NCBI GenBank assembly: GCA_001769805.1
Contig: MEPO01000009.1
Span: forward strand, 1 to 64,000
DNA from: Bdellovibrionales bacterium GWA1_52_35
GTDB lineage: Bacteria; Bdellovibrionota; UBA1018
DNA length: 64,000 bases
Direction of reading: 5' to 3'
Of this stretch, positions 8,743 through 16,553 are shown piece by piece. The notes under the pieces are model-generated. The model did no database searches. It saw only the letters and a list, made by a program, of their open reading frames with translations, and had not been told where the DNA came from. A program made the position numbers and the translations under genes. Numbering within the stretch: the first letter of the stretch is position 1; each line of letters begins with the position of its first letter.

Positions 8743-9417
8743 TTAGCTCAAAGACTTCTGACCTGCTTTTTGGCCAGCTTTCTGACCTGCTTTTTGTCCA
8801 GCCTTCTGCCCAGCTTTTTGAGTCGCAACCTGACCTGCTTTTTGTCCGGCCTTCTGGGTGGCTATCTGACCAGCCTTCTGCCCAGCTTTTTGAGTCGCAA
8901 CCTGACCGGCTTTTTGTCCGGCCTTCTGGGTGGCTACCTGTCCAGCCTTCTGCCCAGCTTTTTGAGTCGCAACCTGACCTGCTTTTTGTCCGGCCTTCTG
9001 AGTGGCTACCTGTCCAGCCTTCTGCCCAGCTTTTTGAGTCGCAACCTGACCTGCTTTTTGTCCGGCCTTCTGAGTGGCTACCTGTCCAGCCTTCTGTCCA
9101 GCTTTTTGAGTCGCAACTTGACCTGCTTTTTGTCCAGCCTTCTGGGTGGCTACCTGTCCGGCCTTCTGTCCAGCTTTTTGAGTCGCAACTTGACCTGCTT
9201 TTTGTCCGGCCTTCTGGGTGGCTACCTGTCCAGCCTTCTGTCCAGCTTTTTGAGTCGCAACTTGACCTGCTTTTTGTCCGGCCTTCTGAGTGACTACCTG
9301 GCCGGCTTTTTGTCCGGCTTTCTGGCCAGCAAGTTGTGTAGTGGTATCTTGCGCAAATACTGGCGAGAGTGCGAATGAGAGCGCTCCGGCCAATAGAAAA
9401 GGTTTCGCGAATTTCAT
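8743..9417 (-). CDS. Exported KAGQ-repeat protein
   Basis: The 224-residue product has a signal peptide (1-22, ending VFA). After a short DTTTQLAG segment it is nearly all repeats: 13 tandem copies of the 12-mer KAGQKAGQVATQ (residues 45-200; one copy reads IATQ), then a run of plain KAGQ tetrads and KSLS at the end. Each repeat carries two Lys and no acidic residue, so the mature protein is strongly cationic and of very low complexity. AGGAG lies before the ATG. I know no characterised family. The high copy regularity suggests recent expansion. A wall-, LPS- or nucleic-acid-binding role would fit the charge but is speculation. Confidence 0.82.
   Translation of the reverse strand: MKFAKPFLLAGALSFALSPVFAQDTTTQLAGQKAGQKAGQVVTQKAGQKAGQVATQKAGQKAGQVATQKAGQKAGQVATQKAGQKAGQVATQKAGQKAGQVATQKAGQKAGQVATQKAGQKAGQVATQKAGQKAGQVATQKAGQKAGQVATQKAGQKAGQVATQKAGQKAGQVATQKAGQKAGQIATQKAGQKAGQVATQKAGQKAGQKAGQKAGQKAGQKSLS
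8818..9285 (-). repeat. 13 tandem 36-bp coding repeats
   Basis: The repeats encode KAGQKAGQVATQ in tandem. The unit is 36 bp, a multiple of three, so copy-number changes keep the frame. Synonymous differences separate units, often alternating between neighbours. The periodic composition leaves several other frames open on both strands; those are shadows. Confidence 0.92.
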
Positions 9418-9489
9418 GAAGTTCTCCTTCTAGAGAGGGGGATGTTTGTTTCGGTCGACATTTGTGCAACTGAAATGCCATGTAGGCGA

Positions 9490-9595
9490 ACAAGCGGCAA
9501 AACTCCGGGCAAAGCTCGCGATTGTGCTCAGAGAGTTCCGCACGATCGTGCCCGGAAATGTCAGATGGGTTTTGTTGAACTCTCAAGCCGCTTGT
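9490..9595 (+). ncRNA. Pseudoknotted structured RNA candidate
   Basis: Four helices interlock. P1 is a perfect 9-bp closing stem (ACAAGCGGC 9490-9498 with GCCGCTTGT 9587-9595). P2 is 7 bp (CCGGGCA 9505-9511 with TGCCCGG 9549-9555). P3 is 9 bp (9519-9527 with 9540-9548). The P3 loop GAGAGTTC (9531-9538) pairs perfectly with GAACTCTC (9577-9584), making a pseudoknot. The one non-Watson-Crick pair in P3 is U-G on the plus strand but A-C on the minus strand, which favours a plus-strand RNA. On the minus strand it would instead be the leader of the KAGQ gene, about 70 nt before the ATG. No known family is recognised. Confidence 0.6.
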
Positions 9596-9596
9596 C

Positions 9597-9648
9597 AGCT
9601 GATGCCAGAATCCGGAATCAGCTATGTTCAATCATATTGAACCTTTTA
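9597..9648 (+). terminator. Two hairpins after the pseudoknot, the second terminator-like
   Basis: AGCTGAT (9597-9603) pairs with ATCAGCT (9617-9623). Next, GTTCAAT-CAT-ATTGAAC (9626-9642) is a perfect 7-bp inverted repeat followed by CCTTTT. The second could end a plus-strand RNA, though its stem is AT-rich. It could equally be an operator upstream of the KAGQ gene. The rest of the 9418-9822 gap (9649-9822) shows nothing I can support. Confidence 0.4.
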
Positions 9649-9822
9649 CGCAGTCCGTACTAATTCGGAAAACGGGAAGGCTATGACCGGTGTTTGTATA
9701 TGAAAATCCGGTTACGAAATTTGTAAAAAACGAGCGAACGTCCTTTTTGTTTTCAAAAGCCTGAAAATCAAAAACTTTGGCCGCCTCGGCATTTCAGCCG
9801 ATTCACTGATCGATCTTTGCAA

Positions 9823-10128
9823 TCACTCGATCTCCGAAGAGGATGTGCCGGTTGTTTCGTTCACAGAGCGTTTGGCCGGGACCAGGTGCTCTGAAGAAAC
9901 CCAGCCGATTTCTCCTTTGGCCGTGCGGACTTTGTAGAAACCTTCGAGCGGCAGATTACTCGCGGCTACGAGTTGATTTTTCTGCAGCTTCATAATTGTA
10001 CGAAAGTTGTTTCCCGGTCCTTCCTTGAGCTCTGCAGTTGAATCGATACGGGCTCCCTGGGCTGAAAAACCCGGAGTTCCGACCAGCAATAGAATGAGAC
10101 CGATAGATGCGTTTAGGTAAGCGGGCAT
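9823..10128 (-). CDS. Exported bacterial SH3-domain protein
   Basis: The 101-residue product has a signal peptide (about 1-24) and one bacterial SH3 domain: stretches ARIDSTAELKEGPGNNF, NQLVAASNL and GWVSSEHL match the SH3b pattern of short strands with the closing GWV. SH3b domains bind peptidoglycan or peptides, usually in the envelope. A Ser/Thr-rich tail follows. The gene lies 44 bases downstream of the next gene on the same strand and may share its transcript. Confidence 0.8.
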   Translation of the reverse strand: MPAYLNASIGLILLLVGTPGFSAQGARIDSTAELKEGPGNNFRTIMKLQKNQLVAASNLPLEGFYKVRTAKGEIGWVSSEHLVPAKRSVNETTGTSSSEIE

Positions 10129-10172
10129 GGATAGAGTTTAATGCAGCAATTCGGTTCTGGCAAACAACCGGC

Positions 10173-10889
10173 TCAGTCTTCTTTAAACAGGTATTCAAGT
10201 GACTCGAGATTGTCGCTGATTTCCAACGAGAGAATTTGTGAGAACGCGTGCAAAATGAGCAGGGCGTTGTCCTGGGCATCTCCCGACCCGTCGTCTTCGG
10301 CTCCAGTCACAGAGCGAATGCGTTGCAGGATCCCGTCATTCACTTTTTGAACGAGCTGGTACTTCCGGTCAAGCTCGAGAAGATCGAGATCCGGCACCTC
10401 ACCCACCTGTTTGCGAAAGTACTGGCGCAAAAGATAAATCGAAATCGACCGGACCATCGTCTCGGTATGGGTGGAAAAGGGCAGGTGAAATCTTGCCATC
10501 GGCTTCAGGAAGTTCATGACCGGGCAACCACTTGTGGCCATGATAATTCCGAGAATTGAGAATAAGCCGTACTGGATCTGGGTGTCCTTGAGATAGATCC
10601 GCTCCGGAGTGATTACTTTAACCGTCACCGGCTCGGTTGATCCGTTCTCCTTAAAGTGATCCACCAGTTCCGCTATGTTGACTGCAATTGGACAATGGGT
10701 GGCCTGGCTTGTGCGGAGCGGGCATATGGGACATTGAGCAACTTCGATCTGGGTCCATGTGGGAGGAGAGAAGCTTTTATTATTTTGGAGCCCGAGGTGG
10801 GTGGCATCGAGCGTGAGCTCATAACGGCGGACGTAACTTGAAGGAAACAGAAATTCATACGTAATCGAGTAGACTGCCGTATTTTCCAT
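10173..10889 (-). CDS. Conserved protein of unknown function with CPxCP motif
   Basis: A 238-residue soluble protein with no signal peptide. The first third is beta-rich (YEFLFPSSYVRRYELTL). Around residues 53-70 it has CPICPLR and HCPI, and near residue 120 GCPVMNFLKP; these Cys-Pro motifs look like a metal site or a conserved structural feature. The C-terminal half is helical and leucine-rich. I have the impression of a conserved family but cannot name it. It is upstream of the SH3 gene on the same strand. Confidence 0.65.
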   Translation of the reverse strand: MENTAVYSITYEFLFPSSYVRRYELTLDATHLGLQNNKSFSPPTWTQIEVAQCPICPLRTSQATHCPIAVNIAELVDHFKENGSTEPVTVKVITPERIYLKDTQIQYGLFSILGIIMATSGCPVMNFLKPMARFHLPFSTHTETMVRSISIYLLRQYFRKQVGEVPDLDLLELDRKYQLVQKVNDGILQRIRSVTGAEDDGSGDAQDNALLILHAFSQILSLEISDNLESLEYLFKED

Positions 10890-10970
10890 TACTTAAGAGT
10901 ACGGTTCAGGGTCGAGAATGTAAAATCTTAAGATATTAAACCCTGCGTCATTTTTCGTCGATAATTATGC

Positions 10971-11453
10971 ATGATCTATCTAGTCTGGGTCGCGATCTTC
11001 TTCGTGAGTCAGCCCCTTGCTTTTGCAGAGCCGGGTTGTTTAGAAGATGCTCCTCTTATCCAACGAACGGTCAGCCCGACATCTGAGACGTGCACTGAGA
11101 GCACTGAGACATGGAACTGGCGCCTGCCGATTTCCTGGAATTATCCGGAGGTGATCACGGCCGCCCAAGTCCAGCTGGAACTCCGCAAATACGAGCCAGC
11201 AGGGAACTGGTTCGCGGTTCTGCACTTCAGTTTTCCTGATCCACTCCCACTGGGAATCCCGTTTACTTTTCAGAAAGCGAAGCTGCGCTGGAGTGATCAG
11301 GAAGTGGAAATTGACTGGTCGAGTGCCTGCCAGAACGTCGGCCGCGGGATGTTTCCTGGGCAGCATTTCGAGGAAAGGATCGAGCTGCCGCAAACCGAAA
11401 GCTTCTGCTCATTTGACGATCTGACATTTAAAATTTGGGGCGGTCGTTACTAG
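10971..11453 (+). CDS. Exported protein of unknown function
   Basis: A 160-residue product with a clear signal peptide (MIYLVWVAIFFVSQPLAFA) and a mature part rich in aromatic and beta-forming residues with five Cys, consistent with a periplasmic, possibly disulfide-bonded protein. No family recognised. No strong ribosome site precedes the ATG. The lipoprotein protease gene follows after 54 bases on the same strand. Confidence 0.65.
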   Translation: MIYLVWVAIFFVSQPLAFAEPGCLEDAPLIQRTVSPTSETCTESTETWNWRLPISWNYPEVITAAQVQLELRKYEPAGNWFAVLHFSFPDPLPLGIPFTFQKAKLRWSDQEVEIDWSSACQNVGRGMFPGQHFEERIELPQTESFCSFDDLTFKIWGGRY

Positions 11454-11507
11454 CGAAACTTTTCTGATTGAGCTGCGTACCTCTTTTGGTCACAAGGAGG
11501 TATTACA

Positions 11508-12173
11508 GTGATAGGTAATTTCAAAAATCTGCGAACAGCTGGAACGAGAGGGATCGGGGCGCTTGCTCTCTTTTCCGTATTAGGTGCGTGTAATTCAGAG
11601 CAGGCGCAAACTGACTGGATCCAGGATCCAGTACCGACGCCCACCGCAACCACCACGCCGAAGCCGGATCCTACTGCAACACCGACTCCCACGCCAACGA
11701 GCGGGGATCTTTACACCGGGCCGGAGGAACTGCAGAAGTATGTTATCAAGTTTATGGATGATGCCAAAGCCCAGGGACTGGATGTTCTTCCGGATATGCA
11801 GAGCCCCAAGCTGAGTATTCAGATCGGCAGCTTGAATTCATGGGGGGCGTCGGTCATCGGATTATGCGAGACATCAGGCAATCTGCGCCGGGTGACGTTT
11901 GATCCCGATTTCTGGAACGCCGTTTCAGAAACCCAGCGGGAGTTGCTCGCTCATCATGAATTCGGACATTGCGTGCTTTATCGCGGACATACTTCGACAT
12001 TGCTGTCTTCCGGGGCCTATGCCTCAATCATGAATCCGATCATCATGTCGAGTTCCACATACACGAACAACTACAACTATTATCAGCAGGAGTTGTTTCA
12101 GCAGGCAGGAAGAGCGGCACTTGCCAGTACGGAGCAAGTGACCACCCACGTTTGCGGTCTCGAGGATCTGTAA
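11508..12173 (+). CDS. Lipoprotein with zinc-protease motif
   Basis: The GTG at 11508 is chosen because AAGGAGG sits seven bases upstream. The 221-residue product has a lipobox (LFSVLGAC, lipid on the Cys) and a Pro/Thr linker (about residues 43-66). The globular domain contains H150-E-F-G-H154 followed by a further His at 161. HExxH plus a third downstream His resembles metzincin-type zinc proteases, though the spacing is one residue longer than HExxHxxGxxH. It would be a membrane-anchored metalloprotease facing the periplasm or surface. Substrate unknown. A strong terminator follows. Confidence 0.72.
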   Translation: MIGNFKNLRTAGTRGIGALALFSVLGACNSEQAQTDWIQDPVPTPTATTTPKPDPTATPTPTPTSGDLYTGPEELQKYVIKFMDDAKAQGLDVLPDMQSPKLSIQIGSLNSWGASVIGLCETSGNLRRVTFDPDFWNAVSETQRELLAHHEFGHCVLYRGHTSTLLSSGAYASIMNPIIMSSSTYTNNYNYYQQELFQQAGRAALASTEQVTTHVCGLEDL

Positions 12174-12200
12174 CTCTTACGCCTCAAGCCACAATCACGC

Positions 12201-12237
12201 GCCCCCGGGTTATCGCAAGAAGCCCGGGGGCTTTTTT
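12201..12237 (+). terminator. Rho-independent terminator
   Basis: A 9-bp perfect GC stem GCCCCCGGG / CCCGGGGGC is followed by six T on the plus strand, 28 bases after the lipoprotein gene. Its T run touches the stop codon of the convergent copper-protein gene. Confidence 0.93.
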
Positions 12238-12601
12238 ATGCGGCTGCTCCTGCATGAGCGCCCGAGCTCATTTCCTCGCACGATTCGGCGCATTTGCGAC
12301 AAGTTTCGGCGCAAAAGACCATCTGCTGGTCACCTTCCATTTTTTCGCAGGACTCCGCGCAACTGGAGCAGGCTTCTGCACAAAGTTCGCAGCTCTTCGG
12401 GTGAAGGGGGGACCCCGAGATCATGAACTGGGCACTTGTTTCGCAAATGCTTGCACAATTCTGCAGTATTCGCAGGTGGGAGGGCTCAGAATGCTCACCC
12501 CCTTTGTCCATGCCGTACTGCATCGTTTCGAGGCAGATCTGGTGGCATTCAAAACAGTTTTCGATGCATTCATCCATGGTGATCGATTTCGGGTGAGACA
12601 T
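12236..12601 (-). CDS. Cys-rich four-helix copper-storage-like protein (DUF326)
   Basis: A 121-residue helical protein with 15 Cys in the CxxxC/CxxC patterns of the Csp/DUF326 four-helix bundles: CIENCFECHQIC near the N-terminus, NCASIC in the middle, CELCAEACSSCAESC and FCAETCRKCAESC in the last helices. Csp proteins line the core of the bundle with Cys thiolates and hold many Cu(I) ions. No signal peptide, so a cytosolic Csp3-like role in copper storage is expected. AAGGAG precedes the ATG. No copper regulator or exporter is adjacent. Confidence 0.88.
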   Translation of the reverse strand: MSHPKSITMDECIENCFECHQICLETMQYGMDKGGEHSEPSHLRILQNCASICETSAQFMISGSPLHPKSCELCAEACSSCAESCEKMEGDQQMVFCAETCRKCAESCEEMSSGAHAGAAA

Positions 12602-12763
12602 GAGTTCTCCTTATAGGCGGGTATTCGTGGGGATCCGGCGTGCAACTGATGTGCAAATGATGTTCCCTCAAACCTACTTCTGGCGTGACCTTTGCTGACC
12701 TTTTTGTAAAGAAGGCGGCCTATAAGGTGCGGTATCTGAACGGCCGCGCGAAAGGTGGAGGTA

Positions 12764-13246
12764 ATGACAATATTCCAGATTCTTAAAACCGATCACAATA
12801 ACGTCAAAACAATCCTGAAGCGAATCGAGAAGCTTGATGAAACGGAGCAGGCGGAGCGCTTGGAGCTTTTTGAACAGGTCAAGGATGAACTCCTGATTCA
12901 TCTGAAGGCGGAGGAAAAAGCCGTGTACCTTAAGCTCAAGCAGGAAGATTCCACGCGCGAGCTGACCTTTGAGGCGCTCGAAGAGCATGGGCTGGTGCAG
13001 TACCTTCTGCAGCAAATTGACTCGGTCGATCCAGAGGACGAGCGCTGGTCGGCGAAAGTCACTGTCCTCCGCGAAGTGGTGGAACATCACATTAATGACG
13101 AGGAGAAGGAGATCTTTCCGGAAATGAAAAAAAGTTTTTCCAGCCGGGAACTCGGCGAAATGGCCCGCGAAATGGAAGCGCTCAAGAAGGAACGCAGAAT
13201 TCCTGGGCGGCGCGCGTTTGCAAAAGCTGGTAAAAGAGCGGCCTAA
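12764..13246 (+). CDS. Hemerythrin HHE-domain protein
   Basis: The ATG at 12764 follows GGTGGAGG; an in-frame GTG lies three codons earlier, inside the ribosome site. The 160-residue all-helical product has the hemerythrin ligands in order: H11 in DHNN, LLIHLKAEEKAVY, EEHGLV, and EHHINDEEKEIFP. Such proteins bind a di-iron centre and handle oxygen, nitric oxide or iron. The C-terminus is basic. It is divergent from the copper-storage gene, giving two adjacent metal-handling genes. Confidence 0.86.
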   Translation: MTIFQILKTDHNNVKTILKRIEKLDETEQAERLELFEQVKDELLIHLKAEEKAVYLKLKQEDSTRELTFEALEEHGLVQYLLQQIDSVDPEDERWSAKVTVLREVVEHHINDEEKEIFPEMKKSFSSRELGEMAREMEALKKERRIPGRRAFAKAGKRAA

Positions 13247-13338
13247 ACGCCGTTTAAACCGACCGCGTAAACAAAAAATATTTAATAAAGGTTGCGATCG
13301 CGTGCCGCAATTGGCTAACTTGGACCCAGGAGGTCCGA

Positions 13339-14874
13339 GTGAAAAAAACGTTTATCGCAACCATCAGTATTGTGTTTCTGGTTTCCATCGGTGCGATGCT
13401 GGCGCTTCATTGGCGTGAAGCAGCGAGCCTGCAATCCAGTTTGCTGCAGAAAGATCTGCAGATCTCGCGGGTGGAAAAAGCGCAAACGCTGATTTTCGAA
13501 CTTGAGCAGTTCCGGGCGGTGAATGCCAACTTCAGAAGGATGTTGAACGCTGAAATCGCGAACGCCAAGAAATCCATTGCGAATAGCTTGCGTGAAGGCA
13601 TCGAGTCCCTGGAAGGTGAAGGGGCGAGCGCGGAGGATCGGGCAAGCCTGACTGAGATGCGCATCAAGTTTTCGGAGCTGCAGATTCTTTCCGCCAAGCT
13701 GGAACCGCTGCTGTATACGCGAAATGCTTATCAGAACAGTGACATTCAGCAGATGCATGCGGACATTCTCCGGAATATCCAGCAGGTCCGGACTAATGCC
13801 CGCGCTCAAGGTGATTCGGCCTATTCGGCCGCGCTCGCCAATGTGAGTCGGACACGAACGGTACTTGCGCAGGCGGCCGGTGTCGCGGTCACGATGTATC
13901 TTTCACTTTTCCTTTATCTTCTTTTCTCCCATGCCCGCCCCTTGCAGTTGCTGCGCGAGCGGGTGAAGGGAACCCGGTCTGGTTTCGCAGTTGCCGATAG
14001 TGCCAGATTACGGGGAGTTTACGGGGAGATCGAATGGTTGATTCGCGACCTGATCAAGACAATTGAGTCCCATCGGAAAGACCGCCTGGAATTTGTCACG
14101 GCCGTTGCTTCCGATCTGAAGCCACCGCTGCTGGCCGTAAGGGCTTCCACCGATGTGATTGCGTCCGCTCCGGACCGGTTGGTTGCAGATCCACATTTGC
14201 GTTTTCGTACAGTCGAATCCTCGCGAAATGCCGTCTTCCGGTTGACCGCCGTACTGGACGGCCTCAATGACATTCTTGATTCCAACGAAGGTCGTTTGCG
14301 TCTGAATGAACAGATCACGGATTTGAACCAGTTGATCCTCGCTACGGCCCGGGTTCTCGATAGGGGGGAGAGCGGTGACTGCAAGGTGCAGGCAAGTGTT
14401 CCTCCGATTCCCGTTTGGGCGACCATTGATCGCGAGCGTCTGGAACATGTCATCGTGTATATTGTCTCGAAATTGCTGACCCAGCAGGAGCAGCCCGGTC
14501 GGATTGTGATCGAGATGTCCGCAGGAGATCCTCAGAGCAAAGGTGGTCTCCATCTGTCGATTTACGATCAGGGCAAGGGCCAGAACCAAGTGCCGCAATC
14601 GACGCAAAATGTGAATCCACTTACTTCGGGACCGGATCAGGGACTGCTCCGGCACTGGGCTACTCAGAAAGGTTTTGGAATGTCCATGGCGGATCGGATC
14701 ATGCGGGCGCATGGTGGAAACGTGACAGCGGCAGGCGTGGCCGGAACGCGACTGGTCTTCAGATTATGGCTGCCCCCGGAACGGATTTCGATCGGTCTGC
14801 TCCAGAGTGATGTCTCCGGGTTTCAGGACAGTATTAACGTGAATGCGACTCCCAGCATGCATCCAAGGAATTAA
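13339..14874 (+). CDS. Degenerate membrane histidine kinase
   Basis: The GTG start has CAGGAGG just upstream. The 511-residue protein has an N-terminal membrane helix (about 5-23), a helical periplasmic sensor region to about 170, a second membrane helix (about 178-197), a dimerisation/phospho-acceptor helix, and a C-terminal GHKL ATPase-like domain. The acceptor box reads FVTAVASDLKPPL with S258 where His is expected. The N box (HVIVYIVSKLL) lacks its Asn. The G1 motif DQGKG and G2 GFGMSMADRIMRAHGG remain. So the fold is kept but autophosphorylation is unlikely. No response regulator gene is adjacent on the same strand. Confidence 0.82.
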   Translation: MKKTFIATISIVFLVSIGAMLALHWREAASLQSSLLQKDLQISRVEKAQTLIFELEQFRAVNANFRRMLNAEIANAKKSIANSLREGIESLEGEGASAEDRASLTEMRIKFSELQILSAKLEPLLYTRNAYQNSDIQQMHADILRNIQQVRTNARAQGDSAYSAALANVSRTRTVLAQAAGVAVTMYLSLFLYLLFSHARPLQLLRERVKGTRSGFAVADSARLRGVYGEIEWLIRDLIKTIESHRKDRLEFVTAVASDLKPPLLAVRASTDVIASAPDRLVADPHLRFRTVESSRNAVFRLTAVLDGLNDILDSNEGRLRLNEQITDLNQLILATARVLDRGESGDCKVQASVPPIPVWATIDRERLEHVIVYIVSKLLTQQEQPGRIVIEMSAGDPQSKGGLHLSIYDQGKGQNQVPQSTQNVNPLTSGPDQGLLRHWATQKGFGMSMADRIMRAHGGNVTAAGVAGTRLVFRLWLPPERISIGLLQSDVSGFQDSINVNATPSMHPRN

Positions 14875-14883
14875 GCTGGAAGA

Positions 14884-15720
14884 TCAGGCTGCGCGTTTGC
14901 CCAGGTCTCGGATCAGGAGTTCAATCCTGGAACCTGTTTGCCTGACCTCGTAAGTACTGACCGGTTGACCGGCGGGACCTGCATTGACCTGTCCTGTTGT
15001 CATATTGAATTGCGAACCATGCCAGGGGCATTGCACATAATCGCGTATGCAAGCACCATCAGCCAGTGAACCGCCCTGGTGCGTGCAATGGTCGTCAAAC
15101 GCGAGATAACCATTTTGCCCCCGAGCCAGGACGACTCTGCGTTCCTGCCCGGAATTCGGAGTCGCAATCCGGATGAGTTTCATCTGGCCCACCTGAAGTT
15201 CGTCGGGAGTTGCCACAATCACGGCATCTCCAAAAGTGTTTTCAATCGTTATTTCCCGCCATTGACCCGCTTCAGCATAGTAATGGTCCACGCCGATCTG
15301 AAAACGATAAGCGAGAGTGCCGCCCAGGAACCCTGCAAAACCGAGGAGCCCCGCCCCGATTGCCTCGAGGATCAGAGTGGACCACTCGGGACGCAAGCCC
15401 TCAGGACGTTTCAGAAACCAGGCCGCCAAAAAAACCGCAATGACGAGGAGATTAGAGAGCATGTGCCAAATTGCGTACTTTTTAGCGCTGCTCGCTGGCG
15501 GCACAGACCCTGAATAATCCATGAGTCCCGGAAGGGCTGCCAGAATCGCGGTGACGACGCCCGCGATACCCAAATAGTAACCCAGCACGAATGCGTCACG
15601 CGAACCCGTCAGCCGGGCGATGATGTCGCAGAGAATCGTGGCTGAGAAAAACGCGATCGGAAACGGGATCAGCATGGGATGGATCGGATGATTTTTAAGG
15701 ACCCGAGCGGTGCTTCGCAT
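14884..15720 (-). CDS. DUF2231 membrane protein with Rieske 2Fe-2S domain
   Basis: A 278-residue fusion. The N-terminal half (about 1-140) is a DUF2231 four-helix membrane domain beginning with the NHPIHPMLIPFPIAF signature. The C-terminal part (about 165-275) is a Rieske domain with C212-T-H214-Q-G-G and C231-P-W-H234, the four iron-sulfur ligands. Rieske domains transfer electrons. Fusion to DUF2231, a putative heme- or redox-associated membrane domain, suggests a membrane-bound electron carrier. It faces the kinase gene, ten bases away, in convergent orientation. Confidence 0.9.
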   Translation of the reverse strand: MRSTARVLKNHPIHPMLIPFPIAFFSATILCDIIARLTGSRDAFVLGYYLGIAGVVTAILAALPGLMDYSGSVPPASSAKKYAIWHMLSNLLVIAVFLAAWFLKRPEGLRPEWSTLILEAIGAGLLGFAGFLGGTLAYRFQIGVDHYYAEAGQWREITIENTFGDAVIVATPDELQVGQMKLIRIATPNSGQERRVVLARGQNGYLAFDDHCTHQGGSLADGACIRDYVQCPWHGSQFNMTTGQVNAGPAGQPVSTYEVRQTGSRIELLIRDLGKRAA

Positions 15721-15765
15721 TGCGAGCCTCCTGACAGGCTACTGATAAGCAAGACCAGTTCCTGT

Positions 15766-16464
15766 TCAGGGGCTGAGGTTGGGACTATTCGACACAATCC
15801 TGAAAAACCAGTGTTTGAGAGTGCTCACGTCATTTTCGGAAAGATCTTTGAAGGCCATTCCGCATTCATGACCGCGACTCCAGACGGCCTGCGCTTTGAT
15901 CTGGATTGAGTTTTCCTCTATCGGCAGCTTGATATCGAGCTGAGTGCCTACGGGAATGGGGTTTGTGACTCTGGCAGCCAAGCCGCTCAGGCCGAGGTTG
16001 CGTATCTGAATAGGTCCATGGGCATTGGTGTCGGCCGGAAGTGTAAGCGGGATCCTCAAATGTTTCCTTCGGTGTTGCTTGCCCCAGGTCCTGCGGTTGG
16101 CCATAACACTGCGGATCCCCTCATGAAGAGTCTCGTCGGTGAATGGTTTGGGCAAAATGAGCAGATTGGGAAACTTCAGAAAGTCCACAAGCAGGTCAGG
16201 CTGGGTCATTCCGGTCGTGATGAGTACCGGGAGATAATGATCAACGCGCTTGAGGTATTTTATAAGAGTGGCCCCGTTCATTCCCGGCATGTTGTAGTCG
16301 GTAATGATCAGATCATGTGCCTGTTCGATAAATTTCAGAAGACCGAGTTCCCCGTCGGGAGCGGTGCTCACCTGATAACCGGAGCGGGTGAGTTCCTCCT
16401 CCAAAATCGATCTGAGTGTTGCATCATCTTCAACCACGAGGACTGCGCATTTGCCGAATGTCAT
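15766..16464 (-). CDS. Response regulator with C-terminal PilZ domain
   Basis: The start at 16464 follows GGAGAG; the frame is open to 16497. The 232-residue protein has a complete receiver: D13-D14, phosphorylation site D56 in LIITDYNMPG, T84 and K106 in LPKPF. A PilZ domain follows, with RRKHLR (132-137) and NLGLSG (156-161). PilZ binds cyclic di-GMP through RxxxR and D/NxSxxG. Here the serine of the second motif is Gly, so affinity may be reduced. It would join phosphorelay input to cyclic di-GMP-type output. The nearest kinase, at 13339, is itself degenerate. Confidence 0.87.
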   Translation of the reverse strand: MTFGKCAVLVVEDDATLRSILEEELTRSGYQVSTAPDGELGLLKFIEQAHDLIITDYNMPGMNGATLIKYLKRVDHYLPVLITTGMTQPDLLVDFLKFPNLLILPKPFTDETLHEGIRSVMANRRTWGKQHRRKHLRIPLTLPADTNAHGPIQIRNLGLSGLAARVTNPIPVGTQLDIKLPIEENSIQIKAQAVWSRGHECGMAFKDLSENDVSTLKHWFFRIVSNSPNLSP

Positions 16465-16553
16465 TAGCTCTCCAATTGTCCTTAATATTTTATGCATGGA
16501 TAAAAAAAATGAAATGGAAATTGGGGCATGCCGGCGAACTTAACAAATCGAAC

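Noticed and set aside
8679-9378. Long plus-strand open frames across the KAGQ repeat region
   Set aside because: They arise because the 36-bp repeat leaves other frames free of stops; the minus-strand frame has a signal peptide and a ribosome site.
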